Shown here: in pieces, positions 10,355-20,561 of the stretch
How positions within the stretch are numbered: position 1 is the first letter of the stretch
Layout of the letters: each line of letters opens with the position of its first letter
Source of the DNA: Harmothoe impar
Taxonomy: Eukaryota; Annelida; Polychaeta; Phyllodocida; Polynoidae
Length of the DNA stretch: 64,000 nucleotides
Assembly (NCBI GenBank): GCA_947462335.1
Contig: OX381708.1
Span: 4,464,001 to 4,528,000 of the forward strand
Direction: 5' to 3'
Made by a program: the position numbers and the translations under genes
The notes under the pieces: generated by a model
Databases searched by the model: none
What the model was told of the DNA's origin: nothing
What the model saw: only the letters and a program-made list of their open reading frames with translations

Positions 10355-10675
10355 ATGACCAGGAAGTCCTTGCATGCTATCTTCATCTATACTCAGGTTT
10401 TTGTCACCAATGCTCATTCCTCACATGAGATTTATATCGACTTGGATTTCAAAGATGGCAGGCGTCTATTCATCCTTTTTCCTCGCATCGATAATCTGAA
10501 ATTGGCTTGGTTTGATGTATATAATTATATATCTATAGAAGGCTATCCATCTGATCTGAGCCGCTATACCGGACCCGGCAATCTGCATTTAACACATGAA
10601 TTCTACAGATATAATTCTACTTCTCTATACGAATGTACCAAAAACCGTTATGCACTTATTTGTAAAGTAATATAA
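10355..10675 (+). CDS. Unassigned 106-codon ORF, doubtful
   Basis: This plus-strand ORF starts inside the edge of a MITE and continues through sequence that is not repetitive. The product is rich in Tyr, Leu and Ile, with segments such as HEIYIDLDFKDGRRLF and YNSTSLYECTKNRYALICKV. No signal peptide, conserved domain or catalytic motif is recognised. Either end could be an exon boundary, since AG and GT dinucleotides are present but no strong splice consensus was identified. Its length is not exceptional for a 64-kb AT-rich window, so a chance ORF is the more likely explanation. Confidence 0.2.
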   Translation: MTRKSLHAIFIYTQVFVTNAHSSHEIYIDLDFKDGRRLFILFPRIDNLKLAWFDVYNYISIEGYPSDLSRYTGPGNLHLTHEFYRYNSTSLYECTKNRYALICKVI

Positions 10676-10680
10676 GCCTA

Positions 10681-11340
10681 GTGATTTTCGAACGTAGAAT
10701 TTTCATGAATTTGCATAAAAAAAAGCATGATTTTGTGTGTATCTTAATTTGCAAATGCAGAATATGGTAGTTATATAACTATACATGTTTCCGATAAAAA
10801 ATACGCGAAAATCATACACATTTCCATTAAATTCGTGAATGTACAAGTCGAAATACAGTACATTTACAGTAGCGATTTAATGTATATAACTCGAGCCTCA
10901 GTAGTCCGACATTCAAAGGAGTTCATGTTCTGGTTGGGACGGTCTTGTACATATGCACAACTCCCCTTTACATATGGCCGGATATCAAACCTGAATACAG
11001 AGCTATAGAGTGAGATCCAACGGGGTGCAGTTTGTGGTTAGAGATGTCTTATCTTATTGTCAGGTTAGTCCACAAGAGTCACCAATTCGCTTACATTATT
11101 GTACCAGGTCACTTTTGACCCCTCTGGAACGACATGTATGCAGCACCGTTGAGCAAATAAGCGCATATCACTCTTATTGGCAAAAAAAATGACCGAGCAC
11201 ACTTGAATTACGAGGAATGTGTTTGAGTCCCTTTTTGACAGCTGTTTAAAGAGCATATGCCTTAAAGTAGCAAATGTCTAATATGTAAATGGAGAGGCCT
11301 ATCTAATTAAGCCCTGCATAGATAATCTATATGCTCCGGC
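10681..11340. other. Unique AT-rich spacer
   Basis: No repeats, domains or RNA motifs recognised. Small ORFs near 11010-11256 overlap on both strands and are not supported. Confidence 0.4.
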
Positions 11341-11344
11341 CCTT

Positions 11345-11622
11345 AGTCTGTAGTGGCTATCCCAGGTTAGTCATAAGGACATTGGTCAGGCATGACCATG
11401 TGCTATTCGAAAATGACTGAGGCAAAACACCATATGACTGATGCCTTACTCAAAAGAACTTAGTCTGATACTCATTGAAATGAAGACTAAGGTGAGTTGG
11501 TCAGTACTGATCAGCCTGACATTATTAACTAACCTAGCTTGGTTATATAGGGAGCCAACAAGTAACTATAGTTAAGGAAGTTGGTCAGTACTGACTAAGA
11601 TTTCTAGCATAAAGAATATCAG
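11345..11622 (+). mobile_element. Family E MITE, diverged copy
   Basis: Shares GACTAAGGTGAGTTGGTCAG, CCTGACATTATTAACTAACC and the end AAAGAATATCAGTG with the copies at 6681 and 47605. The left end is truncated. Confidence 0.7.
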
Positions 11623-11693
11623 TGCCCCCCCCCCTAACCCCCTGCCTCCCATGTAAGCCCTCCTATCGCCATCTTACCCATACTCTGATACCT

Positions 11694-11937
11694 TAATCCT
11701 TTAAGGTCGCCATGTCGCTAAAAGATGACCTTTGTGGTCATGATGCACCAATACAGTTCTTGTGAGTAACTCGCTGGGGCTGCATCCATGCATCATTCCG
11801 ACCTTTCTGGGGTGTGTCATGCCGATAGGGTCAGTATGATGCATTAATGCAGCACTGGCGAGTTACTCACAAGGGCTGCATTCATGTATCATAACGATGC
11901 ATAATTATGCATATTAATGCCGTCCTTAAAGGTTTAA
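11694..11937. mobile_element. Family A MITE
   Basis: From ATCCTTTAAGGTCGCCATGT to TGCCGTCCTTAAAGG. Contains AGTATGATGCATTAATGCAGC and the matching hairpin. Bases 11938-12148 are unique. Confidence 0.8.
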
Positions 11938-12148
11938 ATGACTTCCTTTTCAGTCCATTGCTATTCAGGGTCTATTTTTAGCTCAGGGGCCGGAAATTGT
12001 GGGCGCCATTTTGCGCATGGGTATCAGCAGAACCGGAAGTGGCTTCAAACGGCGCCATTCCCCAGCATGCCTCCCTGGGCGTCCTGCTGGACTGCCCCAC
12101 CCCCTAGTGGTGCCTCCAGGAACTGCTGCAAGCTGCAAGGTCAAGGTG

Positions 12149-12180
12149 GTAACCCTTTAAGGACGGCATGTCGCTGAGTA
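12149..12180. mobile_element. Family A left-end fragment
   Basis: TAACCCTTTAAGGACGGCAT followed by GTCGCT is the standard family A start. It breaks off just before a family F element. Confidence 0.8.
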
Positions 12181-12688
12181 GCTTGGACTACACTCGGGCC
12201 GTACATGTAGGCTACCTGCGAAATGTCGCATTCTTTTCTATCCTTTAACTGTCTCTGACCGGGTGCCATCTCTGACCAGGTGCCGTCTCTGACCGGGTGC
12301 CATCTCTGACCGGGTGCCATCTCTGACTGTGTGGCATCTCTGACCGGGTGCCATCTCTGACCGGGTGCTGTCTCTGACCAGGTGCCGTCTCTGACGGGGT
12401 GCCATCTCTGACCCGGTGCCATCTCTGACCGGGTGCCGTCTCTGACCGGGTGCCGTCTCTGACTGGTCTGGCATGATGAGGTCAACAGCAGGAGGCCAAT
12501 TATGATTATAATTATATAACAACCGCCTTGAAGTTTTTACAAATCATTATATATTTGAGTATAATTTCTTTTAAAACTTCTTTTTGCTGACACCCGGTCA
12601 GAGACAGCACCTGGTCAGAGACGGCACCCGGTCAGAGACGGCACCCGGTCATAAACAAAACATTGGCCCAAGTTGTTGAGACACAGCC
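12181..12688. mobile_element. Family F foldback element, large left arm
   Basis: The left arm (about 12250-12465) has about thirteen units of CTCTGACCGGGTGCCAT. The core is AT-rich. The right arm (12592-12650) has three to four inverted units and ends GAGACACAG. The core is inverted relative to the copy at 25475. The left terminus is not recognisable. Confidence 0.85.
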
Positions 12689-12797
12689 TTATACGGAAAT
12701 CGTCTTATTCTTACGTCAAAACGTGGCTGCACCTGCCTTCAAACTTGAGGTACACGTGTTTCATTTCAGCTGCAACTTTCAAGTTATTCTGAAGGCA

Positions 12798-12833
12798 GAT
12801 GACGTCACAATGATTGACGTCAGATGACGTCCG
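12798..12833. promoter_or_regulatory. CRE-like TGACGTCA cluster
   Basis: TGACGTCA occurs at 12800-12807 and 12815-12822, with TGACGTCC at 12825-12832. The perfect octamer is the CREB/ATF site. No gene is identified nearby, so function is inferred from the motif only. A second pair lies at 13368-13383. Confidence 0.4.
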
Positions 12834-12839
12834 TGTAAC

Positions 12840-13324
12840 CAGGCCTTTAGCTATTGCATTATGGGTAAAATAATGGCTGTACGATATATATGGCGCGGTC
12901 CCTGGTTGGGGAGAAAGGCGAACAGTGTGTTGTGGGAACATGCATAAGGAGTTACACACACATATTTGCAACACACCTTTGAGATCAACACACTTTTGTC
13001 AAAGAGTGTGCAGTGGGTACCCAGCTAACAAAAAAACCCGTTATTTTACGTCAAAATAACGTTTTAAACTTTACATAACCTTATGCCGTACTAATGAGCC
13101 TTAGAAAAATGTTGACATATAACGTTATATAACATTATGAAATGGTTTATAACGTTATTTGTTTACTAGGTAGAATGTCACATTAAAATGTGTGTTAAAA
13201 GTGGCTGCAGAAAAGCGTGTTGATAAGTGTTTAAACTGTTCTTAGAGTGTAGCTATTGCATTATGGGTAAAGTAGACGCTGTACGTCATCTATGACGCGG
13301 TCCCTGATTGGGGGAGAAAGGCGG
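12840..13324 (+). repeat. Segmental duplication, two units of about 75 bp
   Basis: AGCTATTGCATTATGGGTAA, GCGGTCCCTG and GGGAGAAAGGCG occur in order at about 12847-12922 and again at about 13250-13324. A MITE (13020-13170) lies between them. Confidence 0.7.
13020..13170. mobile_element. Palindromic MITE, CCCAGCTAACA type
   Basis: Starts CCCAGCTAACAAAAAAAC and ends GTTTACTAGG, with ACGTTATTTTACGTC and several ATAACGTTAT motifs. TA flanks both ends. A second copy is at 13513. Confidence 0.65.
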
Positions 13325-13424
13325 CAGAAAGGAGCGATATATATAGCCTTGTTTTACTGTGCACTGCTGACGTCATGACGTAACGTCTTGATATAGACGT
13401 AAGGCGCCACTAACCCTCTATAGA

Positions 13425-13735
13425 CGGCACAGTGCATTAGCGCATCACGCCCTCTGTTGTCATGATGCATTCATGCGGCTGTAACTCGACAGGGATGCAT
13501 TCATGCAGCCCACCCAGTTAACAAAAAAACGTTATTTTAGCATTTTATCATGTTTATAACATTATATAACGTTTCTCTAAGGCTCTTTAGTATGGCAAAA
13601 CCTTATATAAAGTTTAAAACGTTATTTTGACATAAAGTGTTAGCTGGGCTGGCGAGTAACCTGCCAGGGGTGTGTTGATGCGTCATGCCGACCCTACAGG
13701 GTTGATACACTCCTGGCTGTATTAATCCTTTAAGG
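13425..13735. mobile_element. Family A MITE interrupted by a CCCAGCTAACA element
   Basis: A degraded family A left end (AACCCTCTATAGACGGCAC) and hairpin reach 13510. GGCGAGTAACCTGCCAGG and CATGCCGACCCTACAGGG resume at 13650. Confidence 0.65.
13513..13648. mobile_element. Palindromic MITE nested in family A
   Basis: CCCAGTTAACAAAAAAACG at the left and TGTTAGCTGGG at the right, with AAAACGTTATTTTGACAT. It is the second copy of the element at 13020. Confidence 0.75.
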
Positions 13736-13888
13736 ATGGATATCGCTAAAAGATGCCATTTGCCATCATGATACACCAATGCAGCCCCGGCGAGTAACTC
13801 ACAGGTGCTGCATTGGTGCATCATGCATTCACTAGTGCTGCATTGGTGCATTAATGCATTAATGCATCATGCCATCCTTACAGGGTTA
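13728..13888. mobile_element. Family A MITE, partial
   Basis: TAATCCTTTAAGGATGGATA and TCGCTAAAAGATGCCAT start the copy; the first hairpin is complete, then it ends with GCCATCCTTACAGGGTTAA, lacking the second hairpin. Confidence 0.75.
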
Positions 13889-14002
13889 ATGCACCGTGTG
13901 CATCACATCAGCCATTACAGGGTTGTTACAACTGAATGGGGCACTAATAGTCATTGATGCTACATTTAGTAGCTGCACCCTGTGCGCATGCGTGCATGCA
14001 TA

Positions 14003-14420
14003 AGTGAGTGGGTGGAGTCTATATTTAGATACAAGACATTGGTGGTCTCATGTGCGCAGGTGTCATATCAATATCTGCATTCATAGTTAACCCTATGAGG
14101 CCCGCCGTCTGCTTTAATGTGTTATATCCTTCATGAAGGCAGCCCTGGCGAGTTACTCACCTGGGCTGCATTCCTGCATCATGACAACAATCCAGGAGTG
14201 CATCAATCCTGTAAGGTCAGCATGATGCCTGATGATGCGAGTTACTCGCCAGGGATGCATTCATGCATCATGGCACCAAAGGGTATCCTGCATTAACTCA
14301 CTATGGCCTTTACAGGGTTGGTAATCATGATATAACTACCACTAAGTGAGTGGGTGGTCTCTATATATAGACACAAGACATGGGGAGTCTTGTGTATGCA
14401 TGTTACATATCAATGGTTGA
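14003..14420 (+). repeat. Duplicated 75-bp segment
   Basis: AGTGAGTGGGTGG, TCTATAT, ACAAGACAT and CATATCAAT appear in order at about 14004-14083 and 14342-14416. A family A copy lies between the two units. Confidence 0.65.
14088..14325. mobile_element. Family A MITE, diverged
   Basis: TTAACCCTATGAGGCCCGCC at the left and GGCCTTTACAGGGTTG at the right; both hairpins recognisable. Confidence 0.7.
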
Positions 14421-14500
14421 CTGACGCGAGATGTGTCGCTTTATGCGCCGCTATCAATACCCGCTATATATACGGGTCTCTGTGATTCAACTCATGCCAC

Positions 14501-14775
14501 CTTAACCCTTTAGGGACGCATGTCGATTAAAGGTGACGTTTGCTGTCATGATGTACCGATGCAGCCTAGGCGAGTAACTCGCCGGTGATGCATTGGTGCA
14601 TCATCCTGACCCTTTGGGGGTGTCTTAAATGGGGAGGGTCGGCATGACGCTTGACTGTAGCACTGGTGAATGGCTCATGAATCATGACGACTAACAGTGG
14701 CCCAAGGTCGTGAGACACAGCCCTAAGGACATGATGTCGGATGCATGAGTGGATTATGCCGTCCTTTAATAAAGC
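14501..14775. mobile_element. Family A MITE carrying a solo family F end
   Basis: TTAACCCTTTAGGGACGCAT starts it and GCCGTCCTTTAATAAAG ends it. At 14697-14723 it contains CCCAAGGTCGTGAGACACAG, the family F right terminus, without arms. Confidence 0.75.
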
Positions 14776-15338
14776 CCTATACAACTGTTACACGGCATGT
14801 TACACGCAGAGGGCACCACCGTCTGCGGCCAGGACAACAGATGCATTGTGGGTAGAGACAAGGGGCAGCAGGGCTGATAAACTCAGACACCAGGCAAACC
14901 CAGGACACACAACTCTGAGAAACTCAAGCAAACCCTATGATAGGGGCATGTTACCCAAAAGTGGTGCAGAACTCATAACATGGACACCAGAGCGGCATAT
15001 TACATTTTATCCCACTCGATGTAGGTTTTGAATCAAATATCAAGGGATCAAATATCAGATTGATATTTGATGTTGTCAAGTGATATTTGATGTTGTCAAG
15101 CAGCTTTACTATGTTGTCAAGGTGGTAAAAACAGGGCGTGCTGATTGGCTGTTGCAGGATCAATGAAATTTTTATCTTCGCTGAAATTTGTCAAAACGGC
15201 CTTTATCAAATGCATATTTTCAGAAGAGTTCTTCCAATCTAGGAGTTTTAAACATCACCCCTGGGGTTATATGACATGTAGTCTTCGAATTCCAAGTCAG
15301 ATTAAAGCTGTAAACCCCTAAACATGAAGTAAAGTGGA
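14776..15338. other. Unique spacer with a short direct repeat
   Basis: TGATATTTGATGTTGTCAAG occurs twice between 15060 and 15100, with related GATCAAATATCA motifs just upstream. Small ORFs on both strands lack domains. Confidence 0.4.
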
Positions 15339-15346
15339 CATTTACC

Positions 15347-15789
15347 CCCGGGGGGGTACTCAATTTTTTTTTGACACGGGTGTGCGGCTGGCCCTTTGAC
15401 AACCCTTACCCTTGGTGAGGGGGATTTTGGTCAGAAGTGACCCTTGCTGAGGGGGATTTTAGTCAAAAGTGACCCTTGCTGAGGGGGATTTTGGACAAAA
15501 GTGCCTAGGTTTTAGCAATTTTCCCCGAGGAGTCGGCCTTGGTGTACAAACTTTGGTCAAAAGTGACCCTTGTTGCAAAGAATTTTGGCAATATGTGACC
15601 CTTTTTGGGGGGATTTTGTTGAAATCTCTGAAAAGTGACCCTTGGTGAGGGGGATTTTGGTGAAAATTGACCCTTGGTGAGGGGGATTTTGGTGAAAAGC
15701 AGACCCTTGGTGAGGGGGATTTTGCTCAAAAAGTGCCCTTCCCAGCCACACATCTGTGTATACAAAATATATGAAGTGCCCCCCCCGGG
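15347..15789. mobile_element. Family K repeat-armed element with 8-bp TSD
   Basis: Begins CCCGGGGGGGTACTCAATTT and ends GAAGTGCCCCCCCCGGG. CATTTACC flanks both ends exactly (15339-15346 and 15790-15797). The interior is tandem units of about 31 bp containing GTGACCCTTGGTGAGGGGGA. The minus-strand ORFs here are repeat translations. Confidence 0.85.
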
Positions 15790-15799
15790 CATTTACCAT

Positions 15800-16204
15800 C
15801 CGAACCGACATCGGCGACATCAACAACTCCCGATTCCCCTTAGTTACATGACCCAGTTCCGTCTCTAAGAGCTGCGTGTAATGGGGCCCTGAAGGGGGAT
15901 CCTCAGAGGCCCTAGATACTTACATTATCTCATCATTTGATACCCTAATTTACTTTAAAACATTTAGATACTTTACATCCTTGACCCATGTCCCTTTTTC
16001 TCGCGGGATATCTCGAGCCCCCTGCGGGGCCTCTCGAGGTGCCGCGGCCCACAGCAAATATCGGCTCGAGGACCCGCCAACAACCAAATTCTATCAATGT
16101 ATTATCTCCATCACACATACGCATGTCATAAGATATTTTTGAATCATGTCGTACATGTATTTTGAAATTCAATTGATTGCAATAGACCTCCACAAATTCA
16201 ACAC
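15800..16204. other. Unique spacer
   Basis: An 82-codon minus-strand ORF (15945-16193) has no recognised domain. CTCGAG palindromes occur near 16012-16076. Nothing else seen. Confidence 0.35.
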
Positions 16205-16259
16205 CCCATATGGGATTCGGTACTTAGAGAAACCAATTAATTTTTTTGAGTGGCCTAAT
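16205..16259. mobile_element. Family G terminal fragment
   Basis: TTTTTTTGAGTGGCCTAA is the inverse of the family G start. The upstream boundary is uncertain. Confidence 0.45.
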
Positions 16260-16452
16260 ATATAGAAAACTGATGTACATTTGTGATCTGAATGTTGGCA
16301 GCACATAGAAACAACCCTATGCTCATACTTAAGGTGTCCTAATTGGCCAATCAATGCTCCTAATTGCTGAAATGTATTTCCAGCTACTCATAACGTTGTT
16401 GGAAGGCTTGGCGCATGATACCCATGAATGACCGGCAAGCCCATATATGGGT

Positions 16453-16750
16453 TAGCCCTTTTTAAGGGTGGCATAGCGCTATAATACACTATGCCTGTTT
16501 GAGGTGTGAATGTACACCCCCAAGGAGTAACTCGCCAGTGCTGCATGCATGCGAGTTACTCGCCAGTGCTGCACATGTGCGAGTTACTCGCTAGTGCTGC
16601 ATACATGCATGTTACTCGCCAGTGCTGCATGCATGCGAGTTACTCGCCAGTGTTGCACACATGCGAGTTACTCGCCAGTGCTGCATGCATGCGAGTTACT
16701 CGCCAGTGTTGCACACATGCGAGTTACTCGCCAGTGCTGCATACATGCAG
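16453..16750 (+). repeat. 28-bp satellite derived from a family A hairpin
   Basis: After a degraded family A end (CCCTTTTTAAGGGTGGCAT), about eight head-to-tail units of GAGTTACTCGCCAGTGCTGC plus ATGCATGC follow (about 16525-16750). The unit is exactly the palindromic core of the family A hairpin. The 106- and 76-codon ORFs are frame readings of it. Confidence 0.85.
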
Positions 16751-16759
16751 AAGGCAGTA

Positions 16760-17555
16760 TCTACTTCTTAAATCAATAGAGACTGAAAGAATGCTGATCA
16801 ACAATTTGTTTTCTGACCCACAATAAAGGTATTCTTCAGAATTCTCTCACAGGGTGTTATTGTTAGAAGCAGTAACTTGATAGGTTTGCCCTAATATCAA
16901 TACAAATAAGATGCTTATATATATCACAGATGATAATATGAACCAAGTGTGATAATGTGAATCCCCCTCCCCCCAATTCTTATATGACAACCATTGGCTA
17001 AAGCATGTATCACGAGTGCAAGCATCAACTTACAATTTTGCACGCCCGGCTTCTTGTCATGATTTCGGAAGCTGTTGTGAAAGACCTTCCTGGAGAGTCT
17101 TTCAGAACAACTGACGTGGTCGTAGGGAACTGGTGACGTTACGAAACCTGTTTGACGACCACTAGTTAAATTTCTCTCACAAAAATTCCTATACAGGTAT
17201 ATAGAACATTAATGTAAATACCACATTTAGCCAGCTACAAATACCCTCGTCGATTGCAAATGTTGCAATATTGACGAAAATAGCGATATGACGACTGACG
17301 AGTCTGTTCTGAAAGAGCCTCCTTGCTGTGGACTATACCTGTAGACATTGCTTCTGCCACTTAACACTCCGCCCACACCCCCCGCGCGGCAGCCATTGTT
17401 GTCCAACATGCACCAATTGGCGTTCTACAGGACCACATTAATGTTCACCGACATGGCAGCGGGGGAAATATTACATCAACTGTAAGCCTGTTACAAATGG
17501 TGTGTATCCTTCCTGAAACTTACTTCCATCCTGACCTCAAATAATTTTACTTTTC
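16760..17555. other. Unique spacer
   Basis: Nothing repeated recognised. GAAAGACCTTCCTGGAGAGT near 17080 is an ordinary local palindrome. Small ORFs lack support. Confidence 0.35.
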
Positions 17556-17556
17556 A

Positions 17557-17653
17557 GGCCAAAGTATAGAAAGAAAAAAAGAAACCAACCCACCTACCCT
17601 AGATTTTCAGACCATGTAACCCTAAACACCTCTTGTATTTTTGTTTGGCCTAA
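17557..17653. mobile_element. Family H right-half fragment
   Basis: AGGCCAAAGT, an A-rich stretch, CTACCCTAGATTTTCAGACC and TTTGGCCTAA match 28560-28663 closely. Two copies starting with the same AGGCCAAAGT suggest a distinct short subfamily. Confidence 0.65.
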
Positions 17654-17877
17654 TACACCTGTAGATGTGGGGGGTGTCTCTTATTGCCTTGTTGCTCCTT
17701 ACACCCACACAGCGTCCATTGTTGTCACTCATGCACTGAGTGGCCTTCTGCAGAGGCCACTTACCGGGACACGCGACTCCCCCCGCTACTGGACCTTCTC
17801 AGCTGGCGGCCATCTTGGATTTTGTAAGAGTATTTATTTCATAAATGATTTTACAATACAATTATGATATTATATTC

Positions 17878-17930
17878 ACCTGATGAAGGCTAAACCCAGC
17901 CGAAACGTTGTGATCATATAATTTCAACAT
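17878..17930 (+). ncRNA. Hammerhead-ribozyme-like motif of a Penelope-like element
   Basis: CTGATGA (17880-17886), a 4-bp stem GGCT/AGCC closing a 6-nt loop, then GAAAC (17902-17906) follow hammerhead core order. GTTG (17907) can pair with CAAC (17925). After that stem the sequence is ATG rather than the consensus, so cleavage may be lost. Penelope-like elements are known to carry such motifs in their terminal repeats. No reverse transcriptase is nearby, so it would be a degraded end. Confidence 0.5.
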
Positions 17931-17934
17931 GGTT

Positions 17935-18404
17935 TATAAAAAGCCAATTAAAACCAAAGTTTCTGTCGTTTTAGTTGTGTCTGTTATATAATTATAATAT
18001 ACAATTATAATACATCAAGTGTAAAATATGGATTTGCCGTGCATTTCAGCATTCACCATTTGCACAATAGTTGATGCTAATGTATGTAGATTTCAAGAAT
18101 AAAGCTACATCATAAAGGAAACAAATAATAATAGTAATAATCTAATAATATAGTAATCATTATGTAAAATAAAGTGTGTCAAAGGTATGTTCCGAAAATT
18201 GCAATGGATGGATATGGACATGGGGTTTCATTTCAACATATATTGGTGTCACTATAGTTATAGCATTAAGAGCACGAGTTGTCAGGTGTATATTATAGTA
18301 TAATACATTATTATATGTGTAAACCACATCAGTCAATTATTAAAGGCATTACAAGTACAGTTGTAATCTAATACTGGTGGTATGTACACTCCATACAATA
18401 CATA
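17935..18404. other. AT-rich spacer
   Basis: Possibly remnant sequence of the Penelope-like end. AATAAT-type low complexity near 18120-18160. No genes seen. Confidence 0.35.
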
Positions 18405-18405
18405 G

Positions 18406-18502
18406 ACAAAGGTTCACGTGTTTTGGTCTGTTGATGGGGTTATTTCACGAGGGTCAACAAGTGAAATAACCCTTCAACAGACCGAAATGAGTGCACCTTT
18501 GT
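18406..18502. repeat. Palindrome, about 40-bp arms
   Basis: ACAAAGGTTCACGTG, GGTCTGTTGA and GGGTTATTTCAC are mirrored by GTGAAATAACCC, TCAACAGACC and GTGCACCTTTGT. A MITE end or hairpin element is likely. Confidence 0.7.
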
Positions 18503-19029
18503 GTTTATTTTTTATGGTTTTCGATTAAAAATGCTAAAATTATACAAATTATGATAGGGGGAGCCTAAAATAGCTTTTTTCTATGCCGTACAAATATAAA
18601 CAAACCGCCATTTGTGATGACGTCACAGTCTGTGAAATACGGCCATGGGTTATTTTACGGAGGTATGAAATACGGGAGTCCTTGGTTAAAGAAATGGGGC
18701 TGCCGTATTCCATAAAAAATAACAACATGGATGGGACTGCATGCTCAAGCCTGAGCAGACTGGCAGCTACCAGCACTGTCCAGTCCTATCCAGTCCTGTC
18801 CAGTCCTATCTGGTCTCAGCCACTTTAGGGTTGGACCATAACCTCCCGGTTCTGTCCGGTTCCATCCAGCCTCATCCACCTTCTGAGTGGAATGGACGGG
18901 ATGGATCAGGATATATCCAGATATACTTATCCATATATATAATATCCTACAACATTGCTTAGGGATTCCATTCCCAGGCAGCCATGGTGCTACTAGGACA
19001 TAAGTATGAATTGATGTGACCACAACAGG
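18503..19029. other. Spacer with short CAGTCCTATC repeats
   Basis: CCAGTCCTATCCAGTCCTGT-type decamers repeat at about 18777-18812. ORFs here overlap on both strands and have no domain. Confidence 0.4.
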
Positions 19030-19031
19030 TA

Positions 19032-19254
19032 CAGTAAAACCTCGCGTAAAAGCCGCAGCTAGTACGCGAGTCAGATTGGCCGTGCGGCTTATATGATCGG
19101 CCCATGGTCAGGGTGCGGCTTATACGGGAGTTTTTGCTGCTATGGTACAGCACTAAAAGGCGCCATAATCAGATCTCTGGTGCGGCTTATAGGCTCGACC
19201 CAAACTCGGGGTGCGGCTTATACGCGAGTTAGGCTTATACGCGAGGTTTTACGG
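19032..19254. mobile_element. Family T MITE with TA target duplication
   Basis: CAGTAAAACCTCGCGTAAAA at the left and CGCGAGGTTTTACGG at the right, with TA on both sides. Interior GCGGCTTATACGCGAG as in the other copies. Confidence 0.85.
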
Positions 19255-19256
19255 TA

Positions 19257-20261
19257 TCTATAGTTTCCCATAGAAATGGTGTTGTTTAGAAAACTTGTAT
19301 GCATAATGTATCTTTTGCTATCATAGAAATACTCAACTCTCATTGTATTATTATTGTATTCATTTCATGATTTATTATGTGCCAATTGTAATAAATATAT
19401 TATCATCATAATCAAATGGAGTCTTCCGTTCATTTTATCTATGTCAGTCACCTGACAAGAACAATGGGCACGGAGCTATAATCTGGGATCGATTTTTATT
19501 TTTCAGTTACGCATTGAATTTGTGTTCATAATGCCTATATATATAAATATGTGGGTAAACATTTAATCCATTAAATACTTATAAATGCATACATTCTAGG
19601 TCAAAGTGCCTATTTTTGTAATAGAGTGGGGTTGCCTGACCTATTCAGACCATGGCTATGCCCAGAGCCAGAGTAAATTTCCTCCCCCCAGCCCCAAAGA
19701 AATTTTGGAAATGCTAATGAATTATATCCATTGCTAGTAGACTATTCCTGTATAGTTATTTTAAAGATATCCATAAATTGACCTCAAAATGCATCAAATT
19801 ATATCAAGATTTTCTAAATTTTCTTTCGGGGCGCTGCCCTCAGACTCCCTTCTAATCTTTCGTCCGCAACATTTGATGTGCAGAATCGTGCGCCCTTCTG
19901 AACTTCATTTTGTTTGGCTGTGTCCCCCCCCCCGCAAAGTCTAGTTGCTTCTTCCACCCCAGAGGTCCTGTGTAACAAATAAATGCTACTCAGAATATAA
20001 ACTTTAACCATCAAAGGTTGGTTTTTACTTGTTGGCGGCCATTCCAGTATGACGTCATTGTATAGCCCAATGTACAGGCCCCTGGTCCTAGAAGAACTTT
20101 TATACTAATTTGCAGGGCCTGATGTTTGATAATAATTTTTGGCCTGCCCCCCCCCCCGGGCCCCTAAAATACAAGTTTACCCCCACCGGCTGCTGCAGGT
20201 ATAACTAATATTACCGAGTCGGTGATGAATGGAAGTAAATCTGCTGAGTCATCATTACCCA
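19257..20261. other. AT-rich spacer
   Basis: About 1 kb with no repeat family or supported ORF recognised. C-runs near 19924 and 20145. Confidence 0.4.
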
Positions 20262-20445
20262 TTATAGGGCAGCAGAGGGCTTTAATACACCATACCCTTT
20301 GTTGCCATGATGCATAAATGAATCAATTGACTGAACAGTGCTGCATTCATGCTGACCCCTGGTTGATACACTCCTAAAGCCCTGGCATGATGCAGCAATG
20401 CAGTGTTGGCAACAAATGCTGTCCTGATGCATTAAAGGGTTACTC
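20262..20445. mobile_element. Family A MITE, degraded
   Basis: ACCCTTTGTTGCCATGATGC, GCTGCATTCATGC and GGCATGATGCAGCAATGCAG preserve the family A order; palindromes are disrupted. Confidence 0.6.
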
Positions 20446-20561
20446 TGTATGTATGTGGACATTAGGTGATTAGTTAAGAGGCATTATGTGTAATAGGATT
20501 AGTTATAATAGCACAAATACAATCCCCGCCTACACATACGCCCCGCATCCTAACCCGCTCA

